Shown here: positions 7,457 through 17,020 of the stretch, piece by piece
Numbering within the stretch: position 1 is the first letter of the stretch
How the letters are laid out: each line of letters starts with the position of its first letter
Assembly: GCF_014202945.1 (NCBI RefSeq)
Contig: NZ_JACHHW010000003.1
Location: 372,001-436,000, forward strand
DNA: 64,000 nucleotides
Origin: Zhongshania antarctica
GTDB taxonomy: Bacteria > Pseudomonadota > Gammaproteobacteria > Pseudomonadales > Spongiibacteraceae
Reading direction: 5' to 3'
Program-made: the position numbers and the translations under genes
The notes under the pieces: generated by a model
Database searches by the model: none
What the model was told of the DNA's origin: nothing
The model's input: the letters and a program-made list of their open reading frames with translations, nothing else

Positions 7457-10330
7457 CTAAAGATAGCTTTCAATTGGTGGGCAGGAGCAGATTAAATTGC
7501 GATCACCGAACACATTGTCGATACGGTTTACGGTTGGCCAGTACTTATTGTCACGTAGGCTCGCAACCGGAAATCCAGCCTCTTCTCTTGAGTAAGGACG
7601 ATCCCAGTCTGCGGCAATGATATCCGCTAAGGTGTGGGGGGCATTGACCAGCGGATTGTTGTCAGTGGGGAGTTGTCCGCTTTCGACACGGCCTACTTCG
7701 CGACGGATATGAATCATGGCGTCGCAGAAGCGATCGAGCTCGCGTTTGGATTCGCTTTCTGTTGGCTCAATCATCAATGTGCCCGGTACAGGGAAGGACA
7801 TGGTTGGCGCGTGGAAGCCGTAATCCATTAGGCGCTTGGCAATGTCTTCTTCGCTAATGCCAGTGCTTTCCTTTAAGGGGCGCAGGTCAATAATGCACTC
7901 GTGGGCGACACGGCCATTGCGGCCGGTGTAAAGCACGGGGTAGTGGTCATTGAGGCGAGTGGCCACGTAGTTGGCGCTCATTATCGCCACTTGCGTTGCT
8001 TTCTTTAGGCCCTCGGCGCCCATTAAGGCAATGTATGTCCACGATATTGGCAGTATGCCCGCGCTGCCGTAGGTGGCGGCAGAAACTGTGTCGTTGGTGA
8101 TTGCTAGGCCTTCTACCGGAAATACCGGGTGGCTTGGCAGGAACGGCGCAAGATGCGCTTTAACGCCAATCGGGCCCATGCCGGGGCCGCCGCCGCCGTG
8201 GGGAATACAGAAGGTTTTGTGCAGGTTTAGGTGCGAAACATCGGCGCCGAATTCACCTGGCGCAGCCAAGCCGACAAGGGCGTTCATATTGGCGCCATCG
8301 ACATAGACCTGACCGCCGTGCTGGTGGGTGATGTCGCAAATTTCGCGAATGCCTTCTTCAAATACCCCGTGGGTTGAGGGGTAGGTCACCATTAGTGCCG
8401 ACAGTTGTTCGCTGTGGCGTTCGGCTTTGGCACGCAGGTCATCGATATCGACATTGCCTAGCGCGTCGCAGCCAACAATCACCACGCGCATACCCGCCAT
8501 GGCGGCAGAGGCAGGGTTGGTGCCGTGGGCTGAGCTGGGAATTAAGCAGATGTCGCGATTAAAGTCGCCGCGGCTTTCGTGGTAGCGCTTAATGGCGAGC
8601 AGGCCGGCGTATTCACCTTGCGAGCCCGCATTGGGCTGCATGGAAAATTTGTCGTAGCCGGTGCAGGCAATCAGCTGCTGCTCGAGTTCGTCGACCAGTT
8701 GCAAATAACCGGCAACTTGGCTGCTGGGTGCAAAGGGGTGGATGCGGCCGAACTCCGGCCACGTTACGGGCAGCATTTCGGTGGTGGCATTGAGCTTCAT
8801 GGTGCACGAGCCCAGTGCAATCATGGAATGATTGAGGGCGATGTCTTTGCGCTCAAGGCGATTCATGTAGCGCAGCATTTCGGTTTCGGAGTGGTACTGA
8901 TTAAACACCGGGTGCGTTAAATAGCTGCTGTGGCGCTGAAGCTCACTTGGGATGCCCGGTAATGCTGAGAGGCCTTCGTCGATTGCGGCTACCGATGGTA
9001 GCGCTTTGTCGCCGGCGAAGACCGCCCACAGTTTTTCAATGTCGGCAGCGGTGGTGGTCTCGTCAAAGCTAATGCCGAGTTCGGTTGCGCCGCGGCGCAA
9101 ATTAAGCAGTTCGCTTTCAGCCTTGTTTGCTAGCTGGGCAGCTTTATCACCGCACTGCACGGTGAGGGTGTCGAAGAAGTTGGTATTGCTGGCAAAGCCT
9201 AATTGCTTGAGGCCCTCGGCAAAAATACCGGCCATGCGGTTGATGCGCAGCGCGATGGTTTTAAGGCCATCGGGGCCGTGATAAATAGCGTAGAACACCG
9301 CCATGATCGCGAGCAGGGCTTGGGATGTACAAATATTGGATGTCGCTTTTTCTCGACGAATATGTTGTTCCCGAGTTTGCATGGCCATGCGCAGGGCTTG
9401 GTTGCCACGGCTGTCTACCGAAACGCCAATGATGCGGCCGGGAATAGAGCGCTTATAGCTGTCGCTGGTGGCAAAGAACGCGGCGTGGGGGCCGCCAAAG
9501 CCCATGGGTACACCAAAGCGCTGAGTATTGCCGACCACAATGTCGGCGCCTTGCTCGCCGGGTGGTGTGACCAGTAGCAGGCTCATAATGTCGGTGGCGA
9601 CTACCGTTAATGCGTCTTGGGCTTTGGCCGCAGCGGTAATGGGACGTAGATCGCGGATCTCGCCATTGCTGGCGGGATTTTGAATCAACACGCCAAAACA
9701 GGAGGTGCTGGCTAGCTCGCTTTCAGCATCGCCAATATGTATTTCTAAACCCAGTGGCAGGGCGCGGGTTTGCAGTACAGCGAGGGTTTGAGGATGGCAG
9801 CTGCGATCCACAAAAAACACATTGCTCTTGTTCTTGCGCACGGCGCGTTTGCTCATTGCCATGGCTTCGGCGGCAGCGGTGGCTTCATCAAGCAGCGAGG
9901 CATTGGCGAGTTCGAGGCCGGTGAGGTCGATAATCATTTGCTGGAAATTGAGCAGGGCTTCAAGGCGGCCCTGGGCAATTTCTGGCTGATAGGGCGTGTA
10001 GGCGGTATACCAGCCTGGATTTTCTAATACATTGCGCAGAATGACCGGCGGGGTAATGGTGTCGTAGTAGCCCATGCCAATAAAAGATCGGGCAATTTGG
10101 TTTTTGCTGGCGATCTCGCGCAGACGATTCAGTGTCGCAGTTTCGCTTTGCGGCGCAGGTAGCGGCATGTCGCCGCGCAGGATGGCGGCAGGAACCGTTT
10201 GCTTAATTAACTCGTCTAAAGAACTTACGCCAAGCGCGCTCAGCATCGCATTGGTTTGCTCGTCGTCTGGACCAATATGACGTCTCAAGAAGTCACTGCT
10301 TTGGGAGAGGGCGTTAAGATTGTGGGTCAT
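7457..10330 (-). CDS. gcvP: Glycine dehydrogenase (decarboxylating), P protein of the glycine cleavage system
   Basis: The P protein uses pyridoxal phosphate to decarboxylate glycine and passes the aminomethyl group to the lipoyl arm of GcvH. At 957 residues it is the full-length fused form. The PLP-binding lysine is K705 in [16 protein letters not shown], and a 'GSCTMKLN' phosphate-binding stretch lies near residue 500. The C-terminus, [10 protein letters not shown], matches the usual ending of the family, so the neighbouring transposon did not damage it. No gcvT or gcvH is nearby, so the gene stands alone here. The upstream DNA shows no glycine riboswitch pattern that I can recognise. Its 3' end is the likely target of the Tn7-like element. 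Confidence 0.97.
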   Translation of the reverse strand: MTHNLNALSQSSDFLRRHIGPDDEQTNAMLSALGVSSLDELIKQTVPAAILRGDMPLPAPQSETATLNRLREIASKNQIARSFIGMGYYDTITPPVILRNVLENPGWYTAYTPYQPEIAQGRLEALLNFQQMIIDLTGLELANASLLDEATAAAEAMAMSKRAVRKNKSNVFFVDRSCHPQTLAVLQTRALPLGLEIHIGDAESELASTSCFGVLIQNPASNGEIRDLRPITAAAKAQDALTVVATDIMSLLLVTPPGEQGADIVVGNTQRFGVPMGFGGPHAAFFATSDSYKRSIPGRIIGVSVDSRGNQALRMAMQTREQHIRREKATSNICTSQALLAIMAVFYAIYHGPDGLKTIALRINRMAGIFAEGLKQLGFASNTNFFDTLTVQCGDKAAQLANKAESELLNLRRGATELGISFDETTTAADIEKLWAVFAGDKALPSVAAIDEGLSALPGIPSELQRHSSYLTHPVFNQYHSETEMLRYMNRLERKDIALNHSMIALGSCTMKLNATTEMLPVTWPEFGRIHPFAPSSQVAGYLQLVDELEQQLIACTGYDKFSMQPNAGSQGEYAGLLAIKRYHESRGDFNRDICLIPSSAHGTNPASAAMAGMRVVIVGCDALGNVDIDDLRAKAERHSEQLSALMVTYPSTHGVFEEGIREICDITHQHGGQVYVDGANMNALVGLAAPGEFGADVSHLNLHKTFCIPHGGGGPGMGPIGVKAHLAPFLPSHPVFPVEGLAITNDTVSAATYGSAGILPISWTYIALMGAEGLKKATQVAIMSANYVATRLNDHYPVLYTGRNGRVAHECIIDLRPLKESTGISEEDIAKRLMDYGFHAPTMSFPVPGTLMIEPTESESKRELDRFCDAMIHIRREVGRVESGQLPTDNNPLVNAPHTLADIIAADWDRPYSREEAGFPVASLRDNKYWPTVNRIDNVFGDRNLICSCPPIESYL

Positions 10331-10678
10331 GCGAAGGGCTGCCTGCGTCGTCTAATTTGCGGCGGTCATTAAACCATAAAGGGGCGTGGGTTTCCTTGGC
10401 AATTTTCCCTGTTCGGCAGGCTTTATACGCGAAGATCGTCGTTTATTCATTGCGCGAATTACGGCATTTTTCTGAGGAACCGGTTGTTTGGTTTTTATCC
10501 ATTGGCTCGACGTAAATTGAGTGTGTTCGCAATTTTAGTTACATCATCTGGCAGGGGTGTGTCGCAGGCGCCTTATTTAACGCAATTTACCGTGTTTTGG
10601 CGTGGTGATAGCCTCGAATCCCTGAGTGTAGGCGTTATAAGATAGTCGCTTATCGGTGTTTGGGGCGAGGGCGGTGCT
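10331..10678. other. Divergent intergenic region between gcvP and the lipoprotein gene
   Basis: These 348 bases separate two divergently read genes, so promoters for both should lie here. I looked for tandem glycine aptamers, LexA-type boxes and hairpins with T-runs and found none convincing. Low-scoring frames on both strands look like shadows. Confidence 0.4.
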
Positions 10679-11791
10679 GTGGTAGTGGGCTTTGAAGAAA
10701 GGTGTGGCGTTAAGGCAAGGCTCAGTGCATTGGGAGTGACGATACTGCTCAGTGCCTGCATGCCGGTAGCGGTCCCTATGGGTGGCCAAGTGCCGCCAGA
10801 ATACAGCCCCGAAGAAGGCCGAATTTCCTCGTTAGAGTCAGCGTTAGCCGACGCAATGATCCAAATTGAAAAAATGAAGGCTCGCACTGTGAGCAGTGGC
10901 GATGAGTTGCCGGCCATTCCGCCAAATGCGGAAACGGGGCGCTGCTATGCTCGTATGCTGCTGCCACCGGCTTATGTGAGTCGCGTTGAACAACGGGTAG
11001 TGAAGGAGGCCAGTGAACGCATTGAGACCGTGCCGGCGACGTATGCCATGTTTAATGAGCAGGTGTTAGTCAGCGAAGAGCATATACGTTTAACGGTAGT
11101 GCCAGCGACGTATAAATGGCTAGAAGAGCACACTGAGGTGCTGCCGGCGCGGAGTGAGCAAGTGCTGGTTAACGCGGCGGAGTACAAAACCGTACTGGAA
11201 GACGTGATCGTCTCTCCGGAGGAGTTGGTTTGGCAGCGAGGCCGGGGCGAGCTTGAAAAAATTGACGAAGAGACCGGTGAAATAGTTCATCAGCGGCGAA
11301 TTCCGGCAACATACAAGAAAATAAGTAAGCAGGTTTTAGTTGCGCCAGCCCAGTATCGCAAGGAAGTGACGCCGCCGGTGTATGAGACTTTACGCAAGCG
11401 CGTGGTTGATGTTCCCGAGCACACCATTGAGGAAGTGGTGCCTGCCAAGTACAAGACGGTTACCGTGCAGCGTGAAATAGCGCCAGAAAAAGAAGTGCGC
11501 CACCCCATTGCGCCAATCTATAAAAGCTTTAGTTATCGCGAGAAAGTTGCTGATGCGCGCTTGGATTGGCGGATGATTCCCTGTGAGCGCGAGGTGAGCA
11601 AAGATTTGGTCTATAGCCTTCAGCGTGCGCTGCGCGCTAAGGGTTACGACACGGGTGGACTCGACGGGGTGTTGGGTAAATATACCTTGGCAGCAATTCA
11701 TGATTACCAAAAGTCCCAGGGTTTAGCGACCGGTCGTTTATCGGTAGAAGTGATCGATGCCCTAGGAATATCATGGTTGGCGGCCCAGTAG
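10679..11791 (+). CDS. Repeat-rich lipoprotein with C-terminal peptidoglycan-binding domain
   Basis: This 370-residue protein probably sits in the outer membrane or periplasm and binds cell wall. A hydrophobic segment ends in a lipobox-like LLSAC, so lipidation at that Cys is likely. Residues about 45-65 look coiled. From about residue 110 to 310 a motif of the form (V/I)PA-x-Y-(K/R), followed by a V-L-V strand, recurs at least six times (VPATYA, VPATYK, NAAEYK, IPATYK, APAQYR, VPAKYK). The last 60 residues form a PG_binding_1 domain (LQRALRAKGYDTGGLDG...TLAAIHDYQKSQGL). The start is GTG at 10679; a second GTG at 10685 is also possible. The function of the repeats is unknown to me. Confidence 0.75.
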   Translation: MVVGFEERCGVKARLSALGVTILLSACMPVAVPMGGQVPPEYSPEEGRISSLESALADAMIQIEKMKARTVSSGDELPAIPPNAETGRCYARMLLPPAYVSRVEQRVVKEASERIETVPATYAMFNEQVLVSEEHIRLTVVPATYKWLEEHTEVLPARSEQVLVNAAEYKTVLEDVIVSPEELVWQRGRGELEKIDEETGEIVHQRRIPATYKKISKQVLVAPAQYRKEVTPPVYETLRKRVVDVPEHTIEEVVPAKYKTVTVQREIAPEKEVRHPIAPIYKSFSYREKVADARLDWRMIPCEREVSKDLVYSLQRALRAKGYDTGGLDGVLGKYTLAAIHDYQKSQGLATGRLSVEVIDALGISWLAAQ

Positions 11792-11870
11792 AGTACTATT
11801 AAAATGCACCGCCGAATAAAATTGGCCGGTGATACTTGCCCAGTTGATTTTATGCGGCGCACAATGGGGC

Positions 11871-12452
11871 ATGGAATCTCTATGTGATTTGCTCGCCGAT
11901 ATTCGCGCGTGCACAGCGTGCGCTGAGTATTTGCCACTCGGTCCACGGCCTGTGGTTGTCGCCGATTTTGCTGCAAAAATTTTGCTTATTGGTCAAGCGC
12001 CTGGTACTCGGGTGCATCAAACTGGCATTCCTTGGAATGACCCCTCTGGTGACCGTCTGCGGCAATGGCTGGGAATGGACCGCGAACAATTTTATGCTGA
12101 TCCGCGTCTTGCCATTATGCCCATGGGCTTTTGTTATCCCGGCAAAGCTAAGTCGGGTGATTTAGCGCCGCGCAAAGAGTGCGCGCCGCTGTGGCATGAG
12201 CGTCTATTGGCCCACATGCCCAAGGTGGAGCTGGTGCTGCTTATTGGCCAATATGCTCAAGCCTATTATTTGCGTGATAACTTCTCCACATTGACTGAGC
12301 GGGTTGCTCAACATCCGCCAAACCATCGTTTTTTCCCGCTACCCCATCCCTCGCCGCGCAATCAGCTGTGGTTAAAGCGCAATCCATGGTTTGATGGCGA
12401 GGTCGTGCCGCGATTACGGGCGCGAGTACACCGTATTCTGGAGAACAAATGA
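11871..12452 (+). CDS. Uracil-DNA glycosylase superfamily protein
   Basis: The 193-residue protein belongs to the broad uracil-DNA glycosylase fold of families 4/5. It has the active-site loop GQAPGTRVHQTGIPWNDPSGDRL near residue 40, where true family-4 enzymes have GEAPG...G-x-PF...AG, and LPHPSPRN near the end, corresponding to the HPSP substrate loop. Only one C-x2-C pair (CTAC) is visible near the start, so the four-cysteine iron-sulphur cluster of family 4 is probably absent. I chose ATG 11871 (MESLCDLLADIRAC) because GGGGC precedes it; an ATG at 11829 in the same frame would add 14 residues. The next gene overlaps it by four bases. Uracil removal itself is not certain. Confidence 0.75.
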   Translation: MESLCDLLADIRACTACAEYLPLGPRPVVVADFAAKILLIGQAPGTRVHQTGIPWNDPSGDRLRQWLGMDREQFYADPRLAIMPMGFCYPGKAKSGDLAPRKECAPLWHERLLAHMPKVELVLLIGQYAQAYYLRDNFSTLTERVAQHPPNHRFFPLPHPSPRNQLWLKRNPWFDGEVVPRLRARVHRILENK

Positions 12453-13045
12453 GTAAAGTCTTGGGCCCTTGGCAGCAGCTTAATTGTCAGCAAGTGTATG
12501 AGAACCCCTGGTTGCGCCTCGAACATCACGAGGTGAAAACACCAGCCAATACAGCCGGGATTTACGGCAAGATATGCTTTAAAAATATTGCTGTTGGAAT
12601 CGTGGCTATTGATGACGAGGGCTATACCTATTTAGTGAAACAATACCGCTACCCGCTAGCGCAAGACAGCTGGGAAATTCCAGAGGGCGGTTGCCCATTG
12701 GCCGGTAACCCCCTTGACGCGGCGCGCCGCGAACTGCGGGAAGAAACTGGTTTGTCGGCGGTGCAGTGGTTTGCGCTGCAAAATTTGCACACCTCAAACT
12801 CGGTTACCGACGAATGCGCTGAGGTTTTTATTGCGGCGGGTTTGAGTCAGGGTGAGCAGTGCCTAGAGGCGACAGAAGATATTCAAGTGGCGCGGCTACC
12901 GCTCACTGAGGCTGTTGCAATGGCCCTAGATGGGCGTATAACAGATGCTATTAGTGTTGCTGCACTGCTAAAAACACATATATTACTCAGTCAATTTAAC
13001 GGTGTTACCAAGGATTTTTTTGCGTCGATGCCTACTGTCTCCTAA
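12449..13045 (+). CDS. Nudix hydrolase of the ADP-ribose pyrophosphatase type
   Basis: Nudix enzymes split nucleoside diphosphates linked to another group; this type often acts on ADP-ribose or sugar nucleotides. The 198-residue protein has EIPEGG followed by the Nudix box ending RRELREETGL, with the metal-binding REL-x-EE intact. The Glu normally five residues after the first Gly of the box is replaced by Gly (GGCPLAG). VKQYRYPL just before it is typical of ADP-ribose pyrophosphatases. The ATG overlaps the stop of the glycosylase-like gene by four bases, so the two are probably co-transcribed housecleaning genes. The exact substrate is not decidable. Confidence 0.85.
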   Translation: MSKVLGPWQQLNCQQVYENPWLRLEHHEVKTPANTAGIYGKICFKNIAVGIVAIDDEGYTYLVKQYRYPLAQDSWEIPEGGCPLAGNPLDAARRELREETGLSAVQWFALQNLHTSNSVTDECAEVFIAAGLSQGEQCLEATEDIQVARLPLTEAVAMALDGRITDAISVAALLKTHILLSQFNGVTKDFFASMPTVS

Positions 13046-13111
13046 TTCGCAATGGCGAATGCGCTGGCGGGTGAATCGACGAGCAGGGGATGTTAATCAA
13101 GGGAGTTTGCA

Positions 13112-13714
13112 ATGAAGAATAATCATTTATTGAGTAATGCCTACCGGGTTTTTCTCGGTGCTGGTCTCGCACTACTGCTTAGCGCGCCGGCTGCATTGGC
13201 TGCGTCTGCGGATGCCAGCGCGAGCGCGAGCGTTGGTTTCACTAAGGAGCAGGTTTTGGCCAAGGCCGATGGCTTTTTTGGCGAAACTACTGCGGGCTTG
13301 GCCAAAGCCATAGAAAAGCTGTTTGCCGAACAGGGTAGTCCCAATGCGGTTATTTATGGTGAAGAAGTGTCGGCGGCCATCGGTATTGGCGTTCGCTATG
13401 GTCAGGGTGAGGTCGAATTGGCGGGCCGTGCGCCAGAACCAATATTTTGGCAGGGGCCATCGCTGGGGTTTGATATGGGGGCTAATGCGGCCAAGGTCTT
13501 TACCCTTGTTTACCATTTGAAATCGACAGAGGATCTTATGCAGCGCTTCCCCGGTGTGGACGGCAGTTTTTACGTGGTGGCGGGGGTGGGCGTTAACTAC
13601 CAGCAGAGTGGCGAGATGATTTTGGCGCCGATCAGGACCGGTGTTGGTTTGCGTGCCGGTGCCAGTGTCGGTTATGTGCATTACACCCGTAAAAAGTCGT
13701 GGCTGCCGTTTTAA
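13112..13714 (+). CDS. DUF1134 / EipA-family periplasmic envelope protein
   Basis: A 200-residue protein with an N-terminal signal peptide (hydrophobic core LGAGLALLLSAPAALA, likely cut before SADAS). The mature part matches DUF1134: GFFGETTAGLAKAIEKLF, then WQGPSLGFDMGANAAKVFTLVYHL, FPGVDGSFYVVAGVGVNYQQ and APIRTGVGLRAGASVGYVHY. The family includes EipA of Brucella, which affects envelope integrity and forms a beta-barrel in the periplasm. A good AAGGGAGTTTGCA-type ribosome site precedes the ATG. A strong terminator follows. Cellular role in gammaproteobacteria is unknown to me. Confidence 0.88.
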   Translation: MKNNHLLSNAYRVFLGAGLALLLSAPAALAASADASASASVGFTKEQVLAKADGFFGETTAGLAKAIEKLFAEQGSPNAVIYGEEVSAAIGIGVRYGQGEVELAGRAPEPIFWQGPSLGFDMGANAAKVFTLVYHLKSTEDLMQRFPGVDGSFYVVAGVGVNYQQSGEMILAPIRTGVGLRAGASVGYVHYTRKKSWLPF

Positions 13715-13723
13715 GGAGATGAA

Positions 13724-13760
13724 CCGAAGGCGCTGAAATTTCACGCGCCTTCGGATTTTT
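13724..13760 (+). terminator. Rho-independent terminator after the DUF1134 gene
   Basis: CCGAAGGCGC at 13724-13733 pairs perfectly with GCGCCTTCGG at 13745-13754, followed by ATTTTT. The loop TGAAATTTCA can extend the structure. It lies between convergent genes and may serve both. Confidence 0.85.
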
Positions 13761-13776
13761 GCCTACGACAGGGTTT

Positions 13777-15105
13777 TTAGGTCTGGGCTTCTACGTCTGC
13801 GTTACGTTCCGCGACGTCATCAATTATGGCCTTATCAACGTCAGCTCCATCCGCTGTTGCCTGCACCGATAATGCCTGCAGATGGCGACGATAAAGCTCG
13901 TCTAAATACACGCACAATTGATTAACCACAATTTGCGTGCGCAGCGAAATACCAATTTCAAAGGCGTGCTGGGCGTCGGGCAGTTCCGCATAGGCAACAG
14001 CCTGCTCCGAGATCGCCTGCAAGGCTTTATAGAGTTCCTGAGATTCCGCGACCGGTACGAGCGTGTCGGCCTCGCCATGAATAATTAAAAAGGGCGGCGC
14101 GTCTTTGTGTACCCAATATAACGGGGAGGCCTGACGCCAGAGTTCGGGCTTTTCCGCGCGAGTTTGTTTTAACACTTTGGCTGAAATCCATTGGCTTAAG
14201 GATTCACCGGCACTGCGCTGGTTTTGGCTATTTAAAAAGTCGTATACACCATAGAACGGTACGCAGCCTTGTACCTCGGTATTGGCGTCTTCAAAACCGG
14301 GCTGAAACTCAGGGGCATTGGCGCTGAGTGCGAGCAAAGTAGACAGGTGGCCGCCAGCAGAGCCGCCGGTGGCAATAACGAAATCTGGGTTGCCGCCGTA
14401 GTCGGCAATATAGTCTTTTACCCAGCTAAGTCCGCGCTTGCAGTCAATAATATGTTCTGGAAACGTTGAGCCCGGACTGAGGCGGTATTCAATTGCAACG
14501 CATACCCAGCCATTGGCGGCCAATTGGTTCATTAGGGGTAGGGCTTGCTCATTTTTACTGCCGCAGTTTTCTAACCACGCGCCACCATGCATTTGGTAGA
14601 GCACGGGGGCATTCTCTGGTAGGTCGTCGCGATGGTAAATGTCGAGTTTTAGCGAGCGACCATTTACCGTGCAGTATTCAATGTTTTTGTGTCGGGTTAC
14701 GCCGGGTAAGCGGTAGGCGAAAGGCTTGAGTAAACGCTTGAAGTCGGGGCTGATTTGCAGTGAATCTGAGGTGTTGAGTGGCTGATCTGGGTTTAGACCG
14801 AGGGCATCTCGCACGGCTTGCGCCATGATGGGCTCGGCGCGCTGGGCACGGAAATAGAATACACCAATCGCCAGCCAGCTGCCGAGTGCAATGGTTAGTC
14901 CGAAGGCATCACCGAGGCCGCTGAGTTCGCCAAATAGTATAATGAGCACGGTTAATGCGACTTCTACGGCAATGACGTGAAGGCCGAACTCGCCAACAAT
15001 GACGCCAAAAATAAAACTGATTACGCCCAATAGCTCAGGGTTGCGTCGGTAGGGGCGATAGATGTTCCATGCCGTCCAAGCCCATATTAAGGATAGTAAA
15101 AACAT
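13777..15105 (-). CDS. Membrane-anchored alpha/beta hydrolase (HSL-type esterase)
   Basis: The 442-residue protein begins with about 105 residues containing three or four membrane segments, then an esterase of the hormone-sensitive-lipase type. The oxyanion motif is HGGAW near residue 175. The nucleophile elbow is GGSAGGH near residue 250, the acid is in GEADTLVP and the His in DAQHAFE. It probably hydrolyses short acyl esters at the membrane; the substrate is unknown. The gene stands alone, ending beside the terminator of the convergent DUF1134 gene. The reading frame is intact. Confidence 0.85.
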   Translation of the reverse strand: MFLLSLIWAWTAWNIYRPYRRNPELLGVISFIFGVIVGEFGLHVIAVEVALTVLIILFGELSGLGDAFGLTIALGSWLAIGVFYFRAQRAEPIMAQAVRDALGLNPDQPLNTSDSLQISPDFKRLLKPFAYRLPGVTRHKNIEYCTVNGRSLKLDIYHRDDLPENAPVLYQMHGGAWLENCGSKNEQALPLMNQLAANGWVCVAIEYRLSPGSTFPEHIIDCKRGLSWVKDYIADYGGNPDFVIATGGSAGGHLSTLLALSANAPEFQPGFEDANTEVQGCVPFYGVYDFLNSQNQRSAGESLSQWISAKVLKQTRAEKPELWRQASPLYWVHKDAPPFLIIHGEADTLVPVAESQELYKALQAISEQAVAYAELPDAQHAFEIGISLRTQIVVNQLCVYLDELYRRHLQALSVQATADGADVDKAIIDDVAERNADVEAQT

Positions 15106-15195
15106 GATTAAAGCTCTCCGTGAAAGTCGTCGCCATCATAGGCTATGCGTATGATGATCTCTAGCGGGTGGCAAAATAAGCCCGTTTAAGCATGG

Positions 15196-15696
15196 CTACT
15201 TTTGATAGCGAATGGCGGTGATGTAGTACAGCGTTTCGCCTTTTGGTGTGACTACTTTTACTTCGTCGTCCAGTGATTTGCCTAGCATGGCTTTGGCGAG
15301 CGGCGAGTCCATGGATAGGGTGTTTTGGCTGAGGTCGAATTCATCGGGGCCAACAATGCGATATTCAAATTCCTTGCCGTCGTCGTCCTCTAAGCTTACC
15401 CAGGCACCAAAATACACTTTATCTCGATTGCTGGGCATTTCAGCGACGACAGTCAGTTCTTCTAGGCGCTTCGTTAAAAACCGCACGCGGCTGTCGATTT
15501 CCCGCAGGCGTCGTTTACCGTAAATATAGTCGCCGTTCTCGGAACGATCGCCATTTTTCGCAGCCTCATGAACACTGGCCGTGACCTGGGGGCGTTCAAT
15601 TTTCCACAATTGACGAACTTCATCGCGCAAGCGGCGCTCTCCTTCCGGGGTAATGTAGCACGAGCCTTTGGCGCGAGGAGGGCGGTAACGTGACAT
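15196..15696 (-). CDS. greB: Transcription elongation factor GreB
   Basis: GreB enters the secondary channel of RNA polymerase and stimulates cleavage of backtracked RNA. The 166-residue protein has the N-terminal coiled-coil hairpin with the acidic tip in GDRSENGDYIYGK (Asp and Glu that hold the catalytic magnesium) and the C-terminal FKBP-like domain (SMDSPLAKAMLGKSLDDEV...YYITAI). YIYGKRRLREIDSRVRFL is characteristic of GreB rather than GreA. It is read alone, divergently from the M23 peptidase gene. Confidence 0.95.
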   Translation of the reverse strand: MSRYRPPRAKGSCYITPEGERRLRDEVRQLWKIERPQVTASVHEAAKNGDRSENGDYIYGKRRLREIDSRVRFLTKRLEELTVVAEMPSNRDKVYFGAWVSLEDDDGKEFEYRIVGPDEFDLSQNTLSMDSPLAKAMLGKSLDDEVKVVTPKGETLYYITAIRYQK

Positions 15697-15775
15697 AGGG
15701 GGTACTTGCCTGCTGTTTTAGCGAATAATAACGCGCTATGGTAGCGCAGCGAACACTGACAGAGGATAGCGGGTA

Positions 15776-16603
15776 ATGAATAAATGTGTGGCGATGGTGC
15801 AATTTGCCCTAGCGATGATGGTGACGACGAGTCTCAGTGCACAGGCAGACGTGGCGCTGCACGGCCAATTAAGCCAAGGTGGTTTGTTGTGGGGCGAGGT
15901 GGCTGGGGCCAGCTCAGTAAAGCTCGATGGTAAATCCTTGAAAATTGCAGACAACGGTATTTTCGTCTTTGGTTTTGACCGCGACGCCAAGCCCGTATCC
16001 CACTTGGAGGTTTGCCGTGCTGAGGCCATGTGCGAAAAGCAGACCTTGAACATTGCTCAGCGTCAATATGATATTCAGCGTATCACCGGGGTGCCTCAAG
16101 AAACGGTCACGCCGCCAGCATCAGTGCTTGAACGCATTCGCAAAGAAACCGCTTTGGTTGTTAGGGCTCGGCAGCAGGATTTTGCCCGCCAAGATTTCAC
16201 TCAAACCTTTAAATGGCCAGTGCTTGGCCCCATCACGGGTGTATTCGGCTCCCAGCGTGTCTATAATGGCAGCCCCGGTCGCCCGCACTATGGCTTGGAC
16301 ATCGCCGCGCCCACGGGTAGCAAGGTATCCGCGCCTATTGATGGTGTCGTCACCTTGGCTCATCCCGATATGTTTTATTCGGGCGGTACCTTAATTATCG
16401 ATCATGGTATGGGGGTTTCATCGACCTTTATCCATTTAAGTCGGGTATTGGTTGAGGTCGGACAGCAGGTGAAACAGGGCGATGCTATTGCCGAAGTTGG
16501 CGCCACAGGGCGAGCCACGGGTCCTCATCTCGATTGGCGAATGAATTGGGCTGGGCAGCGCTTAGATCCGGCGCTGCTTATGGGGCCGATGCCCCCCAGC
16601 TAA
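15776..16603 (+). CDS. Periplasmic M23 (LytM-type) metallopeptidase
   Basis: The 275-residue protein has a signal peptide (first 24 residues, ending SAQA). After an N-terminal region of about 125 residues comes a LytM domain: GSPGRPHYGLDIAAPTG (zinc His and Asp), DGVVTLAHPDMFYSGG, IDHGMGVSSTFIHLS and TGRATGPHLDWRMNW (catalytic and zinc His). All zinc and catalytic residues are present, so it is probably an active peptidoglycan endopeptidase rather than an EnvC/NlpD-type activator. No LysM domain is seen. Confidence 0.9.
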   Translation: MNKCVAMVQFALAMMVTTSLSAQADVALHGQLSQGGLLWGEVAGASSVKLDGKSLKIADNGIFVFGFDRDAKPVSHLEVCRAEAMCEKQTLNIAQRQYDIQRITGVPQETVTPPASVLERIRKETALVVRARQQDFARQDFTQTFKWPVLGPITGVFGSQRVYNGSPGRPHYGLDIAAPTGSKVSAPIDGVVTLAHPDMFYSGGTLIIDHGMGVSSTFIHLSRVLVEVGQQVKQGDAIAEVGATGRATGPHLDWRMNWAGQRLDPALLMGPMPPS

Positions 16604-16664
16604 ATAGTAAACACCACCATTAGTGGGCAAACAAAAGACAGACATACATTGAGAGCGGTAGAAG

Positions 16665-16850
16665 ATGATTGATAAGAAATTGCTAGAAATATTGGTGTGC
16701 CCAGTCAGTAAGGCGCCGCTGGAGTATGACCAGAAACGCAATGAGCTAGTCTGCAAGGCCAGTGGTTTAGCCTACCCCATTCGCGATGGTATTCCGGTAA
16801 TGCTGGAATCAGAAGCGCGGGCTTTGACTACCGATGAGAAACTAGGCTAA
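16665..16850 (+). CDS. Trm112-like (UPF0434) small protein
   Basis: A 61-residue member of the Trm112/YcaR family, whose relatives fold as a small zinc-ribbon-like domain. It reads [19 protein letters not shown], then [20 protein letters not shown], with the characteristic 'LLEILVCP' and '[11 protein letters not shown]' phrases. In many gammaproteobacteria it lies beside lpxK/kdsB, which are absent here. Only one Cys remains at each end of the usual C-x2-C pairs, as is common in bacterial members. Role unknown. Confidence 0.88.
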   Translation: MIDKKLLEILVCPVSKAPLEYDQKRNELVCKASGLAYPIRDGIPVMLESEARALTTDEKLG

Positions 16851-17020
16851 ACAAGCCTGTAGGTTGAAATGCGGTGTCATTTTCGGGCTTGTAAGTCTGA
16901 ATACACGCCCCACTAATTTCGTTATACTTGCCGTTTTTTTACCGCCGTTTACGCCGTGCTTACATAAGCAGTGGGTGTGGCGGTAAAAGCCGTTGTTGCC
17001 CACGGAGTGAGAGAGTTCCC

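Noticed and set aside
10331-10678. Glycine riboswitch upstream of gcvP
   Set aside because: I found no tandem aptamer-like conserved stems in the leader. A covariance search would decide.
16928-17020. Upstream extension of alaS
   Set aside because: The residues before ATG 17021 do not match AlaS, and a good ribosome site precedes 17021.
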